Positions 33,443-45,800 of a stretch of DNA of 64,000 nucleotides are shown here, in pieces. Below the pieces are notes generated by a model. The model was not told where the DNA came from, searched no databases, and was given only the letters and a program-made list of their open reading frames with translations. The position numbers and the translations under genes were made by a program. The DNA lies in NCBI GenBank assembly GCA_963932465.1, contig OZ010792.1:19547701-19611700 (forward strand). Reading direction: 5' to 3'. Within the stretch, counting starts at the first letter, position 1, and each line of letters opens with the position of its first letter. Source of the DNA: Maratus speciosus (taxonomy: Eukaryota; Arthropoda; Arachnida; Araneae; Salticidae).

Positions 33443-33920
33443 TTAAACTAATAGAGTTTTAGTTTTCATAATAGATTAAGTACTCTTTCTGACTTTAATA
33501 ATAAATAAATAAATAATTCTCATGACTTCATAATAAACTTTACAATAAATAAATAAATAAATACTCTTCACGAAATAATAAATAAACCTCATAAATGAAT
33601 AATAAATAAATCTCATAAATAAATAATTCTCATACTTAATAATAAATAAATCTCAATAAATAACAAACAATAACAAAAATAATAATATAAGAGGTGTAAA
33701 AATATTTTGAAAAGAACTCACTCCAGTCATCTTGTCTCACAATCACCAGCACTATACATTGTTATTCACATTAGCGATGTAAATTTTTAACTTTCCGGCA
33801 CTGATCTTTAGTAACTATCATAAGCTATCGTGTACCAGTACCACTACACATTTGTAATTTTGGAGACACACTCGTTTTTATTGCCGTCACTTCTAAATCC
33901 TGTCGGACATTTCTTTTCTC
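33443..33920 (-). other. Gypsy 5' leader with AATAAAT repeats
   Basis: From the 5' LTR edge to gag. A run of imperfect AATAAATAAATCTCAT-type units lies at about 33490-33670. No tRNA primer-binding site beginning TGG is present immediately next to the LTR. TGTCCGACAGG, about 11 nt in, is the only candidate, and I cannot assign it to a tRNA. Confidence 0.6.
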
Positions 33921-34973
33921 TGTGACGTTTTGACTGCAAGTAGTTTGTACTGTCGAAAAAAAAATGAGGGTTTCCATTCCTACACAACACAGGTAGCAGC
34001 CGATTGGTTTTAAAATACTAAAGAAAAATGAAGAATTAACATAAGGCAGTCGCTTGGAACATTATTCACTTTATTTCCACACTCTCGATTAAATCTAGGG
34101 AAGATGCTCTCTCCTTCCATGGTAAAAAGAATAAAGTCTATTCTTCCTGTCACAATTAGTTTAAAATCACTCCATCTCTTGACTGCGTTCTAGTCTTTAA
34201 TCCGTTAATATCTAACATCTATCACCCATTACGATACCGTTGCTTCCTCATTCTACTCACATAATAAACAGTATTCATCCAACATTTTACTACCTCCATC
34301 GAGCAATCACATTGAATATCCAGTTTGCTACGACTGCAATCCACCACGTTCACCTCTACATGCTAAAAACTAAAAAGCTTTTAAACTCACAGCTCCTCTA
34401 CTATATGCTATATGCTTCTCTCTGGTTCCCGCCATTCGTATTTATACTCTGCTGAAAAGATTGTTCTAGAAAATTCTTATATCCTCGCACCAGCTATCCA
34501 AAGCATAAACAAATGTTAAAATCTGTAGTCGAGATTATGCAAAAATAACCCCTTTTTCCCTCTTCAGACGATAAAAGAAATGAATTTATGTCTGCGAAGT
34601 TTTAATCTTTGAAATATTTTAATTACACCTGGATATTTTAAATAAAAGAATAAATTGAAATAAGTAGGTTTTTTCTTTAAGACAGAATAATATTTTAGCA
34701 GTTAAATAAAGATTTAAGGGGAATATGATATACCGGGATTTAATAGCGGAATTTACTAGGAATTTAAATAATAAAAGTTTTATTAAAGAAATATAAATAA
34801 TCGAGCCATTTTTAGATTTACGCAATTTGGAATAAATATGAATTAAGATCTTAGAGATTAATAGACTAGGGTTTTAATTTAATAAGCCGGTATAATATAC
34901 GGAATATTACTGAAAAAGGAAAATTTACATAAAATACTTTAAACTTGGCGCAAAAATTTAAATTTTGTAATAT
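33921..34973 (-). repeat. 5' LTR of the Gypsy element
   Basis: A direct repeat of 25401-26454 with about seven substitutions and one A-run length change over ~1,053 bp. It drives transcription of the element leftward. Confidence 0.93.
34439..34446 (-). promoter_or_regulatory. LTR TATA box
   Basis: TATAAATA on the minus strand in a GC-richer context (GAGTATAAATACGAATGGCG) in the 5' LTR. The identical site in the 3' LTR is at 25920-25927. Transcription would start about 30 bp leftward. Confidence 0.6.
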
Positions 34974-35375
34974 ATATATATATTTATATTTTATATCCTA
35001 TAAATATTTAAATACGTTTTATTGATTCTTCCATTTCGTATTATTTGTTTCTATTCTGCTTTCATTTTTAATCAATTCACTTGATTTTATGGTTGTTTGG
35101 GCACAGGGGAAAATAACTTTTAGCTTTAGCTTATTTTTCCCACAGAAAACAACCATTTTGCTTATATCATTGAATTCTGTGCCCTTGATAACGTAATTCA
35201 ATGTATAAGCTTTTCAATTTTTGTCGGTGTCCACTTTTTTCTTTTTCTTCCATAATAATTCTTATATTATTATTATTTTTTTTTTAATACTTACAGCTTT
35301 AATTCATAATATTTGACGGTGGAAGGTTATGTTTAATTAATGGTTATATATATATATATATACATATATATATAC

Positions 35376-35404
<29 letters not shown>
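34974..35404. repeat. TA/CATA microsatellites and AT-rich DNA
   Basis: The TA tract next to the LTR (34974-34985) is the insertion target. A second (TA)n/(TACATATA)n tract lies at about 35346-35406. The sequence between them is AT-rich without a gene. Confidence 0.6.
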
Positions 35405-35406
<2 letters not shown>

Positions 35407-35959
35407 CAGGGCTATTACAAATGATGGACCCTATTAAAAAATCATATTTTCGAAACTACTGCACATATTACAATAAGTGATGCATGAATTTAAAGAGAAA
35501 TATACTAAGTTTTTTTCAGTTATAAATGTTCGATGTGTGACTCTTTTATTACACGGCATACGTCTAATCTGTAATCGAGTTCGCTCCAAACATTTTGTAG
35601 TACCACTCTGTCAATGGTTCTGAACGTTTCACAAATGCGTTCTTTAAGTTCTGAACACTCTGTTTGCGGCATTGGTGGTACATAAACAATGTCTTTGACA
35701 CTGTGAGAACTTAAAGAACGCATTTGTGCAGAATTCAGAACCACTGACAGAGTGGTGTTACAAAATGTTTGGGACGAACTGAATTACAGATTGGACGTAT
35801 GCCATGTAAAACAAGAGGGTCACACATCGAACATTTGTAACTGAAAAAAAAACTTGGTATATTTCTCTTTAAATTCATGTATCACTTATTGTAATATGTG
35901 CAGTAGTTTCGAAAATATGATTTTATTTTAAATTGGGTCCATCATTTGAAATAGCCCTG
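35407..35959. mobile_element. Palindromic transposon made of two inverted transposase 3' ends
   Basis: Flanked by TA (35405-35406 and 35960-35961), with ends CAGGGCTATTACAAATGATG and, reversed, CAGGGCTATTTCAAATGATG. The arms (~250 bp) are inverted repeats around a ~55 bp centre. The left arm encodes, on the minus strand, a transposase C-terminus (VYVPPMP, then LDYRLDVCRV) ending at 35520. The right arm encodes the equivalent region on the plus strand. It is a foldback derivative of a TA-targeting (Tc1/mariner-like) transposon. Confidence 0.8.
35520..35744 (-). pseudogene. Transposase C-terminal fragment in the left arm
   Basis: About 60 residues recognisable by KDIVYVPPMPQT, then ELKERI, VLQNVWSELDYRLDVCR and a short tail. 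This pattern is familiar from the C-terminus of IS630/Tc1-mariner-type transposases in arthropods. The DDE core is absent. The mirror copy lies at about 35712-35836 on the plus strand with several substitutions. Confidence 0.65.
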
Positions 35960-35961
35960 TA

Positions 35962-36815
35962 TATTATTTTTGGAATTTTAAACTAATTAAATATAAAGAA
36001 ATCATCTATAAATATTATTCATTAAACTTACAAATATCCTTAGAGTGCACATTTATATACTTTTAGACAATTTTTAAACAGTTTAAAGAATTGAGGAGGG
36101 GGGGGGGGAATTTTTGTATTAAATAACTGATTTGAAGCTGCAAATTGAGTTTAATAAACATACTAAATTACGCTAAACATACCATATTACGGACACATAC
36201 TGAATGCATAAAATACTTACATAAAAATACTTGCAACAAACTGAAGAAGAAAGTCTATTGTAAAAGCAAAATGCAACAGTTTGATGTCAGCTTCACCTCA
36301 TAAAAGTGTAAGAATAAATCATAGGGATGCTTTGTATCTTCCCTTCTAATCGCCAAAGCAAATTTTTGTAGCATAATCAGAGCAATCAATTTCATTACTC
36401 AAAAATACACAAAAATTTTCAGGAATATTTTCACAGCACATTTACATATTTTCAGACATATTTGAAGGATTTTAATGAATTAACATAAAAAAAAAAATCT
36501 GTATGGGATAACTAATTTGTTGCAGAAAATTTTGTGCAAATAATCATACTTGTTGTGTGGGGAAATTCTTGTATATCATAAGAAACTTATATCAAGCTGA
36601 AAAAAAAGAACATTGTATAAGGAAAATTCAACAGTTCGATGTTGGCTTTACATCATAAAATTTTGAAAATAAATCAGTAGATTTTTCTTTTTATTCCACT
36701 GCCCCTTTTTACCAAAATGAATCTTTCAAAATATACTGAAAACAATTAATTCTAATAATATACTCATAAAATTTCATTCATGTGCCAAAAAATCGAACGA
36801 CGTTTTATTTGTTCT
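35962..36815. other. AT-rich intergenic DNA
   Basis: Contains two loosely similar segments: AAAAGCAAAATGCAACAGTT-TGATG near 36257 and AAGGAAAATTCAACAGTTCG-ATG near 36619. They suggest a ~360 bp diverged duplication. No gene. Confidence 0.4.
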
Positions 36816-36819
36816 TTAA

Positions 36820-37021
36820 CCCGATATTGCTTGCGCAGGGTATGGTCATACCCAGGCTGGGCACGGTTATTACATTTCTAACCACTAATTTTCGAAAAGT
36901 AATCGTCAAATTATTTTTGTGAGCAATGTCAACGATTAAATAAAATGACGATTTTTGTTTGAATTTATTGGTGGCAAAGCGTTAATCGTTCATATCCTGG
37001 ATATGCGCAAGCATTCCCGGG
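36820..37021. mobile_element. TTAA-flanked piggyBac-like MITE
   Basis: TTAA at 36816-36819 and 37022-37025. Ends CCCGATATTGCTTGCGCA and, reversed, CCCGGGAATGCTTGCGCA. Each is followed by a small palindrome (GGGTATGGTCATACCC; CATATCCTGGATATG). 202 bp, non-coding. Confidence 0.8.
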
Positions 37022-37503
37022 TTAAACTAAATGCATGTTTGTTAATAATGTATTACTAATACAACTAATTAATTATTAATGCTACTAATTAATAAACGTC
37101 CTTTTATGACTTCCACAGTTTAAAAATCTTTTCAAAACACGCACTTTGACCTTATTTCTTAAATGGTCTTTCTTTTTTTGTAAAACGTGTAATTTTGTTC
37201 GATTTTTTGGCATTTTAATAAAAACAACTGAGCATTTTATACATTAAACATATTTAAATGGTTTCGTGAATTGCCAAAAGAGTAGCGAATTTTGATTTCG
37301 AAACAGTCTCATGTTTTTTTCAATTAAGTATCAATTTTCAAAACTATAATTTTTTCTGCTATTTACAGTATTAAAATAGTCACTATATCATATGTTTATA
37401 CGAAATCAGAATATATATATATATATTTACATATGTAAATAAAATTCATAACCATGAAATAACAATAAAGTTGAACAGAAGAATTGACAGGTATGTTCTT
37501 TAA

Positions 37504-37740
37504 CCCTTAAATGCATAGGGTAGAATGCGTTCCCGAAATTTCATAATTCAGAGAATCGGAATTCATACCAGAAAATATAAATGGTAAATTTCGGTTTATT
37601 TAATAACGAAATGGCTGTTATTAAATGGAGTGAAATTTTCTTTTTTATTTTTCTGGTGGAAATACGGAATATGTGAATAAAAAATCCAATAAATTGGGAA
37701 CAATTATTGTATCAAAAACGATACCATATGCATTTAAGGG
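37504..37740. mobile_element. TTAA-flanked piggyBac-like MITE
   Basis: TTAA at 37500-37503 and 37741-37744. Perfect 14 bp inverted ends CCCTTAAATGCATA. 237 bp, non-coding. Confidence 0.82.
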
Positions 37741-38566
37741 TTAAATTTTGATTACTCTGCTAAAAATGTCAAAATGCGAGTTTATATTGGGAGATGGAAA
37801 TGCCCGTTTAGGCTGAAAATTCGTAGAATTCAAAATATCATACTTCAGTATGTTTTGGTCATAAAAAGATTTATTTTTGTTTGACTTTTAAAATAAGGGA
37901 TACTGTTTATAACAAGACATAACATATCTTAAAAATCCTGTCTTCACAATTTAATCAAGTTTCTTAATCAAGTCTGAGAAAATAATGAAAAAACACTGAC
38001 TACTTTTCCATCCAAGTTACCGGCTCGGTGTCGCGTCAATTCGTCGCGCACAATTCGTCGCGGCGTCAATTCGTCGCAACAAAAATGTTTTTTTTAAGGT
38101 TATTTTGATTGAAAATGTTTTTAATAGATAATAACTTAGCGATTGATAAATTTTCTAGAAATTTATTCGTTTTCTTAGGGAAGGATACGAAATTAATTTT
38201 TTTAAACGTGTAATTATCGATATTAATTATTTTGCTTGTTTTTAATTTAAAAATAGAAAAATGTATTTATAATTTCTGGATAATTAATTAATATTAAATT
38301 AATATCTTTTATTTTTTTAATGTATATTTTGATAAATAATAATAATTTAGTATGTAATAAATTTTCTTGAAATGATATTTTTCATAGGGATGGATATGAA
38401 TGATAGTTACATGAACTAATTTATTTTTTAAACGTGTAGGTATCGATATTAATTCTTTTTTTTGTGTGAACATTTTATAATTTAAAAATAGTAATATGTA
38501 TTTATAGTTTCTGAATATTTTATGAATATGTAATTAAAAAATAAGTTAGTTTTTGAAATAAAGTAA

Positions 38567-38760
38567 TCTATATATATAAAAGAAAGTCTGGATTTTGTAT
38601 ACTACTGAGCCTAAAATCTTAAAAATCGGCGTAAAAATACTTCTTATGATATAGAGTGCCGCTAAGAAAGGATTTTTCAAAATTCCACCCCTAAGGGAGG
38701 TAAAAAAGTGAACGAACTTTAAAAAAATTCCTTAAAAATCTGATTTTATAGTTATTTTTC
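38567..38760 (+). mobile_element. Helitron-like 5' end
   Basis: TCTATATATATAAAAGAAAG, then TCTGGATTTTGTAT and a CCACCCCTAAGGG word, resembles the 5' starts of arthropod Helitrons (TC followed by a TA run). The 3' end that belongs to it is not established. Confidence 0.4.
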
Positions 38761-39050
38761 AACTGATAATATATTTTGGTGTATTTTTGTATGCTGAATC
38801 GAATGGTATTAACTAAATTCTTTTAAGCCTAATAGTTCGAGAGATATTTCATATTTGTCTAATTTGGCACTATCTTTGGCGCCAAAATCTGAATTTTTCA
38901 AGTGATAATTTCTAAAAACTCATTCTTTTCATTCTGTTACTATAGCAAGGGAAAAAATTCAAATTGAATAATTTTTTAACCAATACTTTCGGTTAAATAA
39001 AAGCAACTTCGTCAATTAGAAAAAAAAATGAAACGCCTCAAAAACCAAAA

Positions 39051-39088
<38 letters not shown>

Positions 39089-40130
39089 TGGTACATTTTC
39101 GTTTTAATTTTCGTTGCGATACAATGCCAAAATGTATGGTATCGCGCCATTTATTTCAACCCTAATCGTGCAAACGATTTTTATTGCAAACCGCGCCACA
39201 CATTAACATTTGCTATTTATTGAACGTTAATATTTTTACGCAGGAATTTTTAATGATGGAATTTATTTTATTCCTCATAATCTTCCTAATCAAAACTTTT
39301 TAATTTGTTATTTTTTGAATAGAAAATATTTATTACTGATAGTGATATAGATTTTACCATTTCGCAGTTAGCTGATGATGAGGAAGCTACAGTAAAATTA
39401 TTTCAGAAGTTATGAATTATACCTATAAAAATGTTTTGTTCAAAAAACCATGAATGTCTTCATTGAAAGAATGAAATGTTTACTGCAATATGAGACATAC
39501 GTATTACGTACGCCATGCTTCAGTAGTAAAAGACATTTACAATTTCAAGACTGCAGTTTAAATTGACTATATTTTATTACTTGCAAAATATTTATTTATT
39601 CTTATATTTTAAGTATTTATTTTGGTACCCGTCGACCGATTTCGCCAAATTATATAAATTGCCAAACCACTCGCCAAATTATACAAATTGCATAATTTTT
39701 ATTTTACATAACGAAAGAACAAATAAATTAATATAACATTAATAAAAATACATTTAAAACGTCGAAATAAAAATCACCTGATGACGTAAATACGTGTACC
39801 TTGCTTAAAGTCAAGTGAATGTGACATTTACGATCAACTATTATTGGCATTTAATCTTATAGTTTGGCAATAGATTTTTGGTCGATGGGATAACCAAGTA
39901 GTGATTTTAAAAAAATGGTAGGTCGAAGTCTGTAATTTTCAAAAGTTATATTTTTTAAATGCTCATTTTTTTTATCAACAAAATTATTATTATTTTTTTC
40001 AAATGTATCATTTCATTTTTGTGCCAACTATTACGCTTGGTGACAATGGTGTTGGCATAACAGGGAAATACCAAAACAGTTACTGACTTTATTTCAAATG
40101 TAAAGAAGAAAGGTTTAATGAGCAATAAAT
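38761..40130. other. AT-rich DNA inside the 8.3 kb interval
   Basis: A ~30 nt A run at about 39055-39085. CGCCAAATTATA repeats near 39646-39680. No gene. Confidence 0.35.
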
Positions 40131-40592
40131 ATTGTAAATAGGACTATAACTCAGATTCTACTGAACAGAATTTTGTAGAACTTACATTGTTAAATAGTAA
40201 ATTTCGTTTATAAATGGTTTAATGTAAAAATCATCATTCTAAGTTGCTACGGGAGTTCTAAAATTAGGTGAGCTTGATTATGAAAGATTTCAAGTCAACT
40301 AATTAAATGCACAGTAAGTTAGATAATATTTCAGGGATTTTTTTCAATATTTATCATATCATTCTGTGCTTAGTTACAGAGCTATGCGGAAAAAGTTCTC
40401 AGTGGTGCAGTAAAGAAAATTGGAAGATATACGCTACAGAGATAGGGCATACTAGAGAGTATATATGCTATAATTATGGAAGTTGAGCTGAGTTCCTTAA
40501 AAAATTCAGAAGTGATGCGGTATATACCTACCCGTACCTCCCAGAGAGTTCTATAATCAGGTTAACGCGATTATGAAAGTTATATTTAAAAA
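40131..40592 (+). mobile_element. Decayed Helitron-like unit
   Basis: CTCAGATTCTACTGAACAG, then AGAACTTACATTGTTAAATA and GTTCTAAAATTAGG match in order the subterminal unit in the copies at 40593 and 49572, with many changes. Confidence 0.45.
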
Positions 40593-41399
40593 TCTCAATA
40601 TATATATAATGCAAAGAGAAATTTCATTCCGGCCGCTTATATCTTGAGTTCTGCTAAAAATATTTTGACGGCACGTACATTGTTAGATAATTTTTCAGAA
40701 AAGTTGTTAGTATAAAACATAACGTTCTACGTTGCTTAGTTAAATAATAATGGGGAAAGTTCTAAATCAGATGAACCCAATTTTGAAAGATTTACTTTTT
40801 TTAAAGGTTCCACTGAATGAATTTTTATGGGATTGAAACTGTTAATTAGATCATTTTTAGGGAAGGTTTCGGTATATTTTCCAGTTTAAAACATTCTGCT
40901 AAGTGGATTTCGATGCAACTCGATCGGTTAGTTAATTTTTCAGTGAATGTTTTAGTATAAAGCACATATCATTTGCTGTTGCTTGGTTGTTAGGTTGCTT
41001 GATTATAGAATTACAGATGAAAGTTCTAGAATCAGGCGAACCCAATTATTATGAACGATCAGCCTTTTGAATAAGTCCAATTAACAGATTCTGATGAGAC
41101 TTGCATTGATAATTTTAATTAACGCTTTTAGTATATTACATATTGTTCTATTGTTCTTTACTGAATCCTACACTTACAGATCAACTAAAGAAATTGGTCC
41201 TTAACAGTCTAAATTTTGTACGACTCAATAAAAGGTATAATAGCGTAATGACATCCATATTGCTTTCAGGAATTCGGTTGGATACACCAGGTAAATGTCC
41301 ATATTGCTTTAAAACGCATGATCAAATTCACAGATATATTTTGTTTTATTCAAGATTTCTTTAGAAAAACTGGCCAGCGTAGCGGGCGAAGGCGGCCAG
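40593..41399 (+). mobile_element. Helitron-like element, ~0.8 kb non-autonomous copy
   Basis: It starts TCTCAATATATATATAATGC between A and the element, and ends with a hairpin-forming ACTGGCCAGCG...GGCGGCCAG followed by T. The subterminal sequence TTCCGGCCGCTTATATC, then TTTGACGGCACG matches the 5' segment at 49572-49700. The last 220 bp match 57358-57571. No target-site duplication is seen. No Rep/helicase frame. The terminal CCAG departs from the usual CTRR, whereas the related end at 57571 has CTAG. Confidence 0.6.
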
Positions 41400-43664
41400 T
41401 TTATATATATATATGAAATTGATGTTGGTAGTTTTAATCGATATTTAATCGATCTTTTAAATAAGTTTAAGAATCCTTCATATTGTCTGAAACACTATAA
41501 GTGTTGTTTAATTAAATCTTGCATATGTATTTTTAGTTGGAAGTTTTAATTGTTTTTTCTGAAATGATTTTTAATACACTTATGGCAATTTTAGTAATTG
41601 CATTTTTAACAATTTTATTATCAAATTAATCTTCGAGATAATGATTTTATATTGTTTGAATTAAAAATTTGTATTCTAGATGACACGTCTTTGATGTTTT
41701 TATATTTGTTTTGTGTAAATTTACTATCAAACTTAGTTGAAGCAGGTATTTTAAAATAATATTTAAATCAATTAAACATGCTAAAATAATAATTTTCAAC
41801 CTATTATTAAACATTAATCTGTTTATATAAAACAATGAGGGATAATTTTAATGTGAAACTATAAATAAAAAGTTTATTAATAAAAGTAATTTTTGTAGTG
41901 TGTTTGGAGAATTCGTCTATATAATTTATTAAAATTATTATATGATAATTTACGAAATGATCACGAAATTTGCTGGTATAACCTCTGAAGTGATTTAAAA
42001 TCGAACAGAATTTTGATTTTTTCAAAAAAAGGGTTTGGGGGCCTTACATCTCCATATGTAATATATTGCTGTCTCATGACAACCAGTTTTTAGCTGTTGT
42101 GTGTCAAAAATTGGCTTAAAATGCATTTTTTGAAAGGTCCTATAATTTAAAAGTGAAAAATGTTATTCGATTTTTTTCTGAATAATAATATCATTATATT
42201 TTGTACATTTAAGATAAAAAATATTTCGAATGATATTCGCGAATATTCTGTCAGAAAATAGTTTGAATTTTAGAAGTCTAACTGCTTTTATATGTGTTCG
42301 TGCTCTAATTTAGAGCACAGAGTTAAGCTACGAAACGTAAAAAAAAATAAATAAATAAATAAATAAATAAATAAAGACTCTTTGAATATCCAGAATATCT
42401 TTGAAAAGCATATCTATACAATGAAACAATTACTGTTTCTGTCATATAGAAATGGTATTTTTTAAACTGGATGTGAGTATTCTGATAATATTTCCTTTGA
42501 TCAATTTATCTTCTTTGTTAAACAATAGTTAAATTTCGATGTGAAAAATAACTGTTCTATCGTAAAGTGAATTTTAACAAATGCCTTGAAATTATCTTTT
42601 GCAATTTCTCTCGGACTTTTTATAAATCATTTCTGCTATATTCTCTAACAAATTTCAAAACCAATCCTAATACATGTCCTAAATTTATGCAGAATATCAT
42701 TTCAGTTATTTCTGAAATTAAGATAACAGAATGGGAAGAGTAAAAAACATGAAGAAATGCAGTTCTTTTCAAAACATTCATATTTCTTCAGAGAATGAAA
42801 GCAATTATAGCGAAAAGGCTATTGTATGGACCTAATATCATAAAAATAATAAGAAACATTTAATATTTGTGCTTCAATAAATATATCTCAAGTCTGATTA
42901 ATTAAAGGAGAGAGTGCAGAGCAGTGATTTGAGCAAATATTATCATACAATAGCAAATAAGTGCTTATTTGAATTATTGAAGACATTTATTATTAGTGTG
43001 ATTTGAAGGGGAAAAAATAAGCACCGAAGTTGTTTACCCTTGTAAATAACGCTTGAATAGATTTTTGAAAGAATTTTTCTTTTTAAGTATCAGTGAATGG
43101 ATGTCAATAGGTTTCAAAATAGTTTAAGCTTCTTCGGTTATACATAATTATAGTTTTAAAATGTTGAATAAAAAAAAAATCTGATTAGAAACGTAAAAAA
43201 GTTTACTAATTTAATGAAAAGTTATTAATTTTTATTATCTTCAATTACAAATCATTTTTCAACATGCTATCAGAAATGTGGTTCGACTTATACACGAAAA
43301 TTCAATTTTTTTCAAAATTTTGCTTAAGAATTCGGGGGCGACTTATATACGAGTATATACGGTAATTAAAATATGTTTTTCCCTATTGGTAATAAAAAAT
43401 TAGTTTTAGATCTCGAAAATTCGAATTATAGGCTTTCAACTTATAAAGATTTAACGCCATGTAATTTATTTCTTGTTTCTTAAATATATGCAATTGTTTG
43501 CAGTATTACTCCTAATAATATTTTTAAAAGCCAATTTCTTTAATACAAATGAATGTTATAGTTTATTTATTCCGTGACTTTTGAATACATTCAAACCAAA
43601 CGTTTTGGATATGAATAAGAATGTAAGAGATTGTTTTTGCAATTGAGTATTTATTTAGAGGGCC

Positions 43665-43716
<52 letters not shown>

Positions 43717-45080
43717 TATTTCGTAGATAAAACCCCCATTAATATCAAGGTAGTCAAAAAATTATCTAGCCTCCCGTGAACTTTTTTCTAATTTATGCAT
43801 TATTGCTCTATTTCTCATACTTATAGAAATAAACTGCGTAACTACCTTTTTTGGACATCCTGTATATCAAATGGTTTAAAATATAATAGCGGAAAATAGT
43901 GTTTAGCATATCTGTTTAGTTTTAATTATTTTTAAAGTGTCGATATTTTCTTAATTTTATATAAAGGGCAAATAGAACTAAAACCAATTAAAATATGAAC
44001 TATCTTTATGCCAATAGTTAATAGTAAGGCAATAGATGCTTAAAAATGATTTATTTTGACTCTCTTTAACTAATTTTCTCATATTGTATAACAAAGTATG
44101 CCATTTTGGAAATATTGTATATGTATTTTTATTTCCATGGACTAAAAAAACCTTATTTTTAATTTATCTTGAGGAAAGGACTTCAATCGCAAATTGTTTT
44201 TATTTTGGCGACATATCACTTTCTCTCATTGCATTTAAAGTATAAAAAAAGAAGCAACTATTTTAATGAAAAATAATTTCATAAGTCAAAAATATTTAAT
44301 TTAAACAAATTATTTTATATATAAACAATATTATATATAAATATATATTATTATTAGAAAGAAATATTATTATTATATTATTTATACTCTATTTAACTTA
44401 CTTATGTAATAGAAATTTTCGGATATTGCAGGTTACTTGAAGTTTTTAGGCAACTCACTTTAAAGTACTCCAATTTTATAAATCATCATAAAAAATTCTC
44501 TAAAATAACTATTGCAATGCTGTTGTAATCAAATTCTTTTCTGCGATGCTGCAATATTTTTATACATTATAATGAAGTTAATAACGTTATAGTTCTCAGA
44601 TATAACCGAAAACAAAAATATTTGCATTTACCTTCTAATAACTGTTATATAGTTCATGTGATAGTTTTAAAGAAGTAATTCATAAATGTGTTATATAAAT
44701 AGTTAATAATTGAAATAATTTTGAATTGTTATTCATAAATTTAATTAAAAAAATTAATTTTTAAGTATTTTTGTATTTAACATTATAAAAATAGAATTTT
44801 TAATTTTTAATAAACTATAAAATAATTATTAAAATAAAATAAAAAGTTTTAGCCTGCTTTGATACACAATTTAAAAGGTAATAATTCATTATAAAAATTC
44901 CATGTTAAGAATTGCCCTTTTTTAAGAAATAAAATGCCACGCCTATGAAATTGATCTGTCGTTAAATAATAGGGTGAAATAAAGATTTATAAAAATATTG
45001 CATTTTTTTTTTCATTATTTATCACATAGTGTCCAATTATATACAATTGAATATGTGCATGTGCAAAACCAGGCGACGAA
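41400..45080. other. AT-rich DNA inside the 8.3 kb interval
   Basis: Holds an (AAAT)n run at about 42343-42375, a ~46 nt A run at 43668-43713 and a TA-rich patch near 44320-44390. Frames are short and hydrophobic from T-rich composition. No gene. Confidence 0.4.
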
Positions 45081-45800
45081 AATTAAATCTCAACTTCTAA
45101 GTGTTTGAATTGTCAGGACCTTATATTTATAAAAGACTAAAATATGAGGACCTTCTATAAAAAAGCCACAGAGCTCTGCACCCCATAAAACGATTACCTA
45201 CGTTTAACATACGAAATATGTGTGCGCTTCGGCGATTTAATTCGAGTTACAAGTGTTTGCGGTCCCAAGCCCTTATATCCGCGCTTTATGGAAATTTAGG
45301 GAGCTTCAGTTAAAAAAACCGGTAAAGTCCCTCATTTTTAAAGATTACTTTTACCATACAATATATGATTATTATACGATAATTACAGCTCGGATTATAA
45401 GTGTTTTGAGCTGCTAGGATTCTATATTTATGATATACTAAAATGTGGGGTGCTTTAAAAAAAATTACAGAGCCCTTTTTTTCATCCTCCTGAAAACGAT
45501 TACTTCTACCATACGAAATTTGTGTGGAGTGCTGCAGTGAGGATTCAAGTTATAAGCATGTCTGTTTTTGCATGCCTAGATTTACGCTATACTAAAATTT
45601 AGGGGGCTTTGGTCAAAAAACCGATAATGTTCTTTCTTTATAAAAATTACGTTTACCAGACAGAATGTAGGTGTTTTGCGATGATTAAAGCTCGAGTTTA
45701 ATTATTTTAATTTATCAGGACGTTATACTTATGGTACACTAAAATATGGGAGGTTTCTATAACAAATCATCAGATACCCCCCCCCCCCCCAATGACATCG
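45081..45800. repeat. Degenerate ~150 bp tandem array, five units
   Basis: A motif like AAGCTCGAGTTATAAGTGTTT is followed by CTATATTTATGATATACTAA, then ACGATTAC and CCATACGAAATATGTG. It recurs at about 45084, 45240, 45387, 45540 and 45688, spacing 147-156 bp. C-rich runs occur at the same place in several units. It lies just inside the right boundary array of the 8.3 kb interval. Confidence 0.7.

Larger units (their letters stand above)
25401..34973 (-). mobile_element. Ty3/Gypsy LTR retrotransposon, nearly complete
   Basis: A 9.57 kb element transcribed right to left. Two direct LTRs bound a leader, gag, protease, RT/RNase H/integrase, a ~2.7 kb region after integrase, and a polypurine tract next to the 3' LTR. 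Domain order PR-RT-RH-INT and a GPY/F module after integrase identify Ty3/Gypsy. By manual alignment the LTRs differ at about seven substitutions plus one indel (about 0.7%), so the insertion is young. It landed in a TA microsatellite, so the target duplication cannot be fixed. Gag and Pol share one frame with three in-frame stops, so this copy makes a full polyprotein only if those stops are read through. Confidence 0.95.

Noticed and set aside
43563..43757. Frame with a long Phe run
   Set aside because: The run is a poly-A/T homopolymer. No coding signal.
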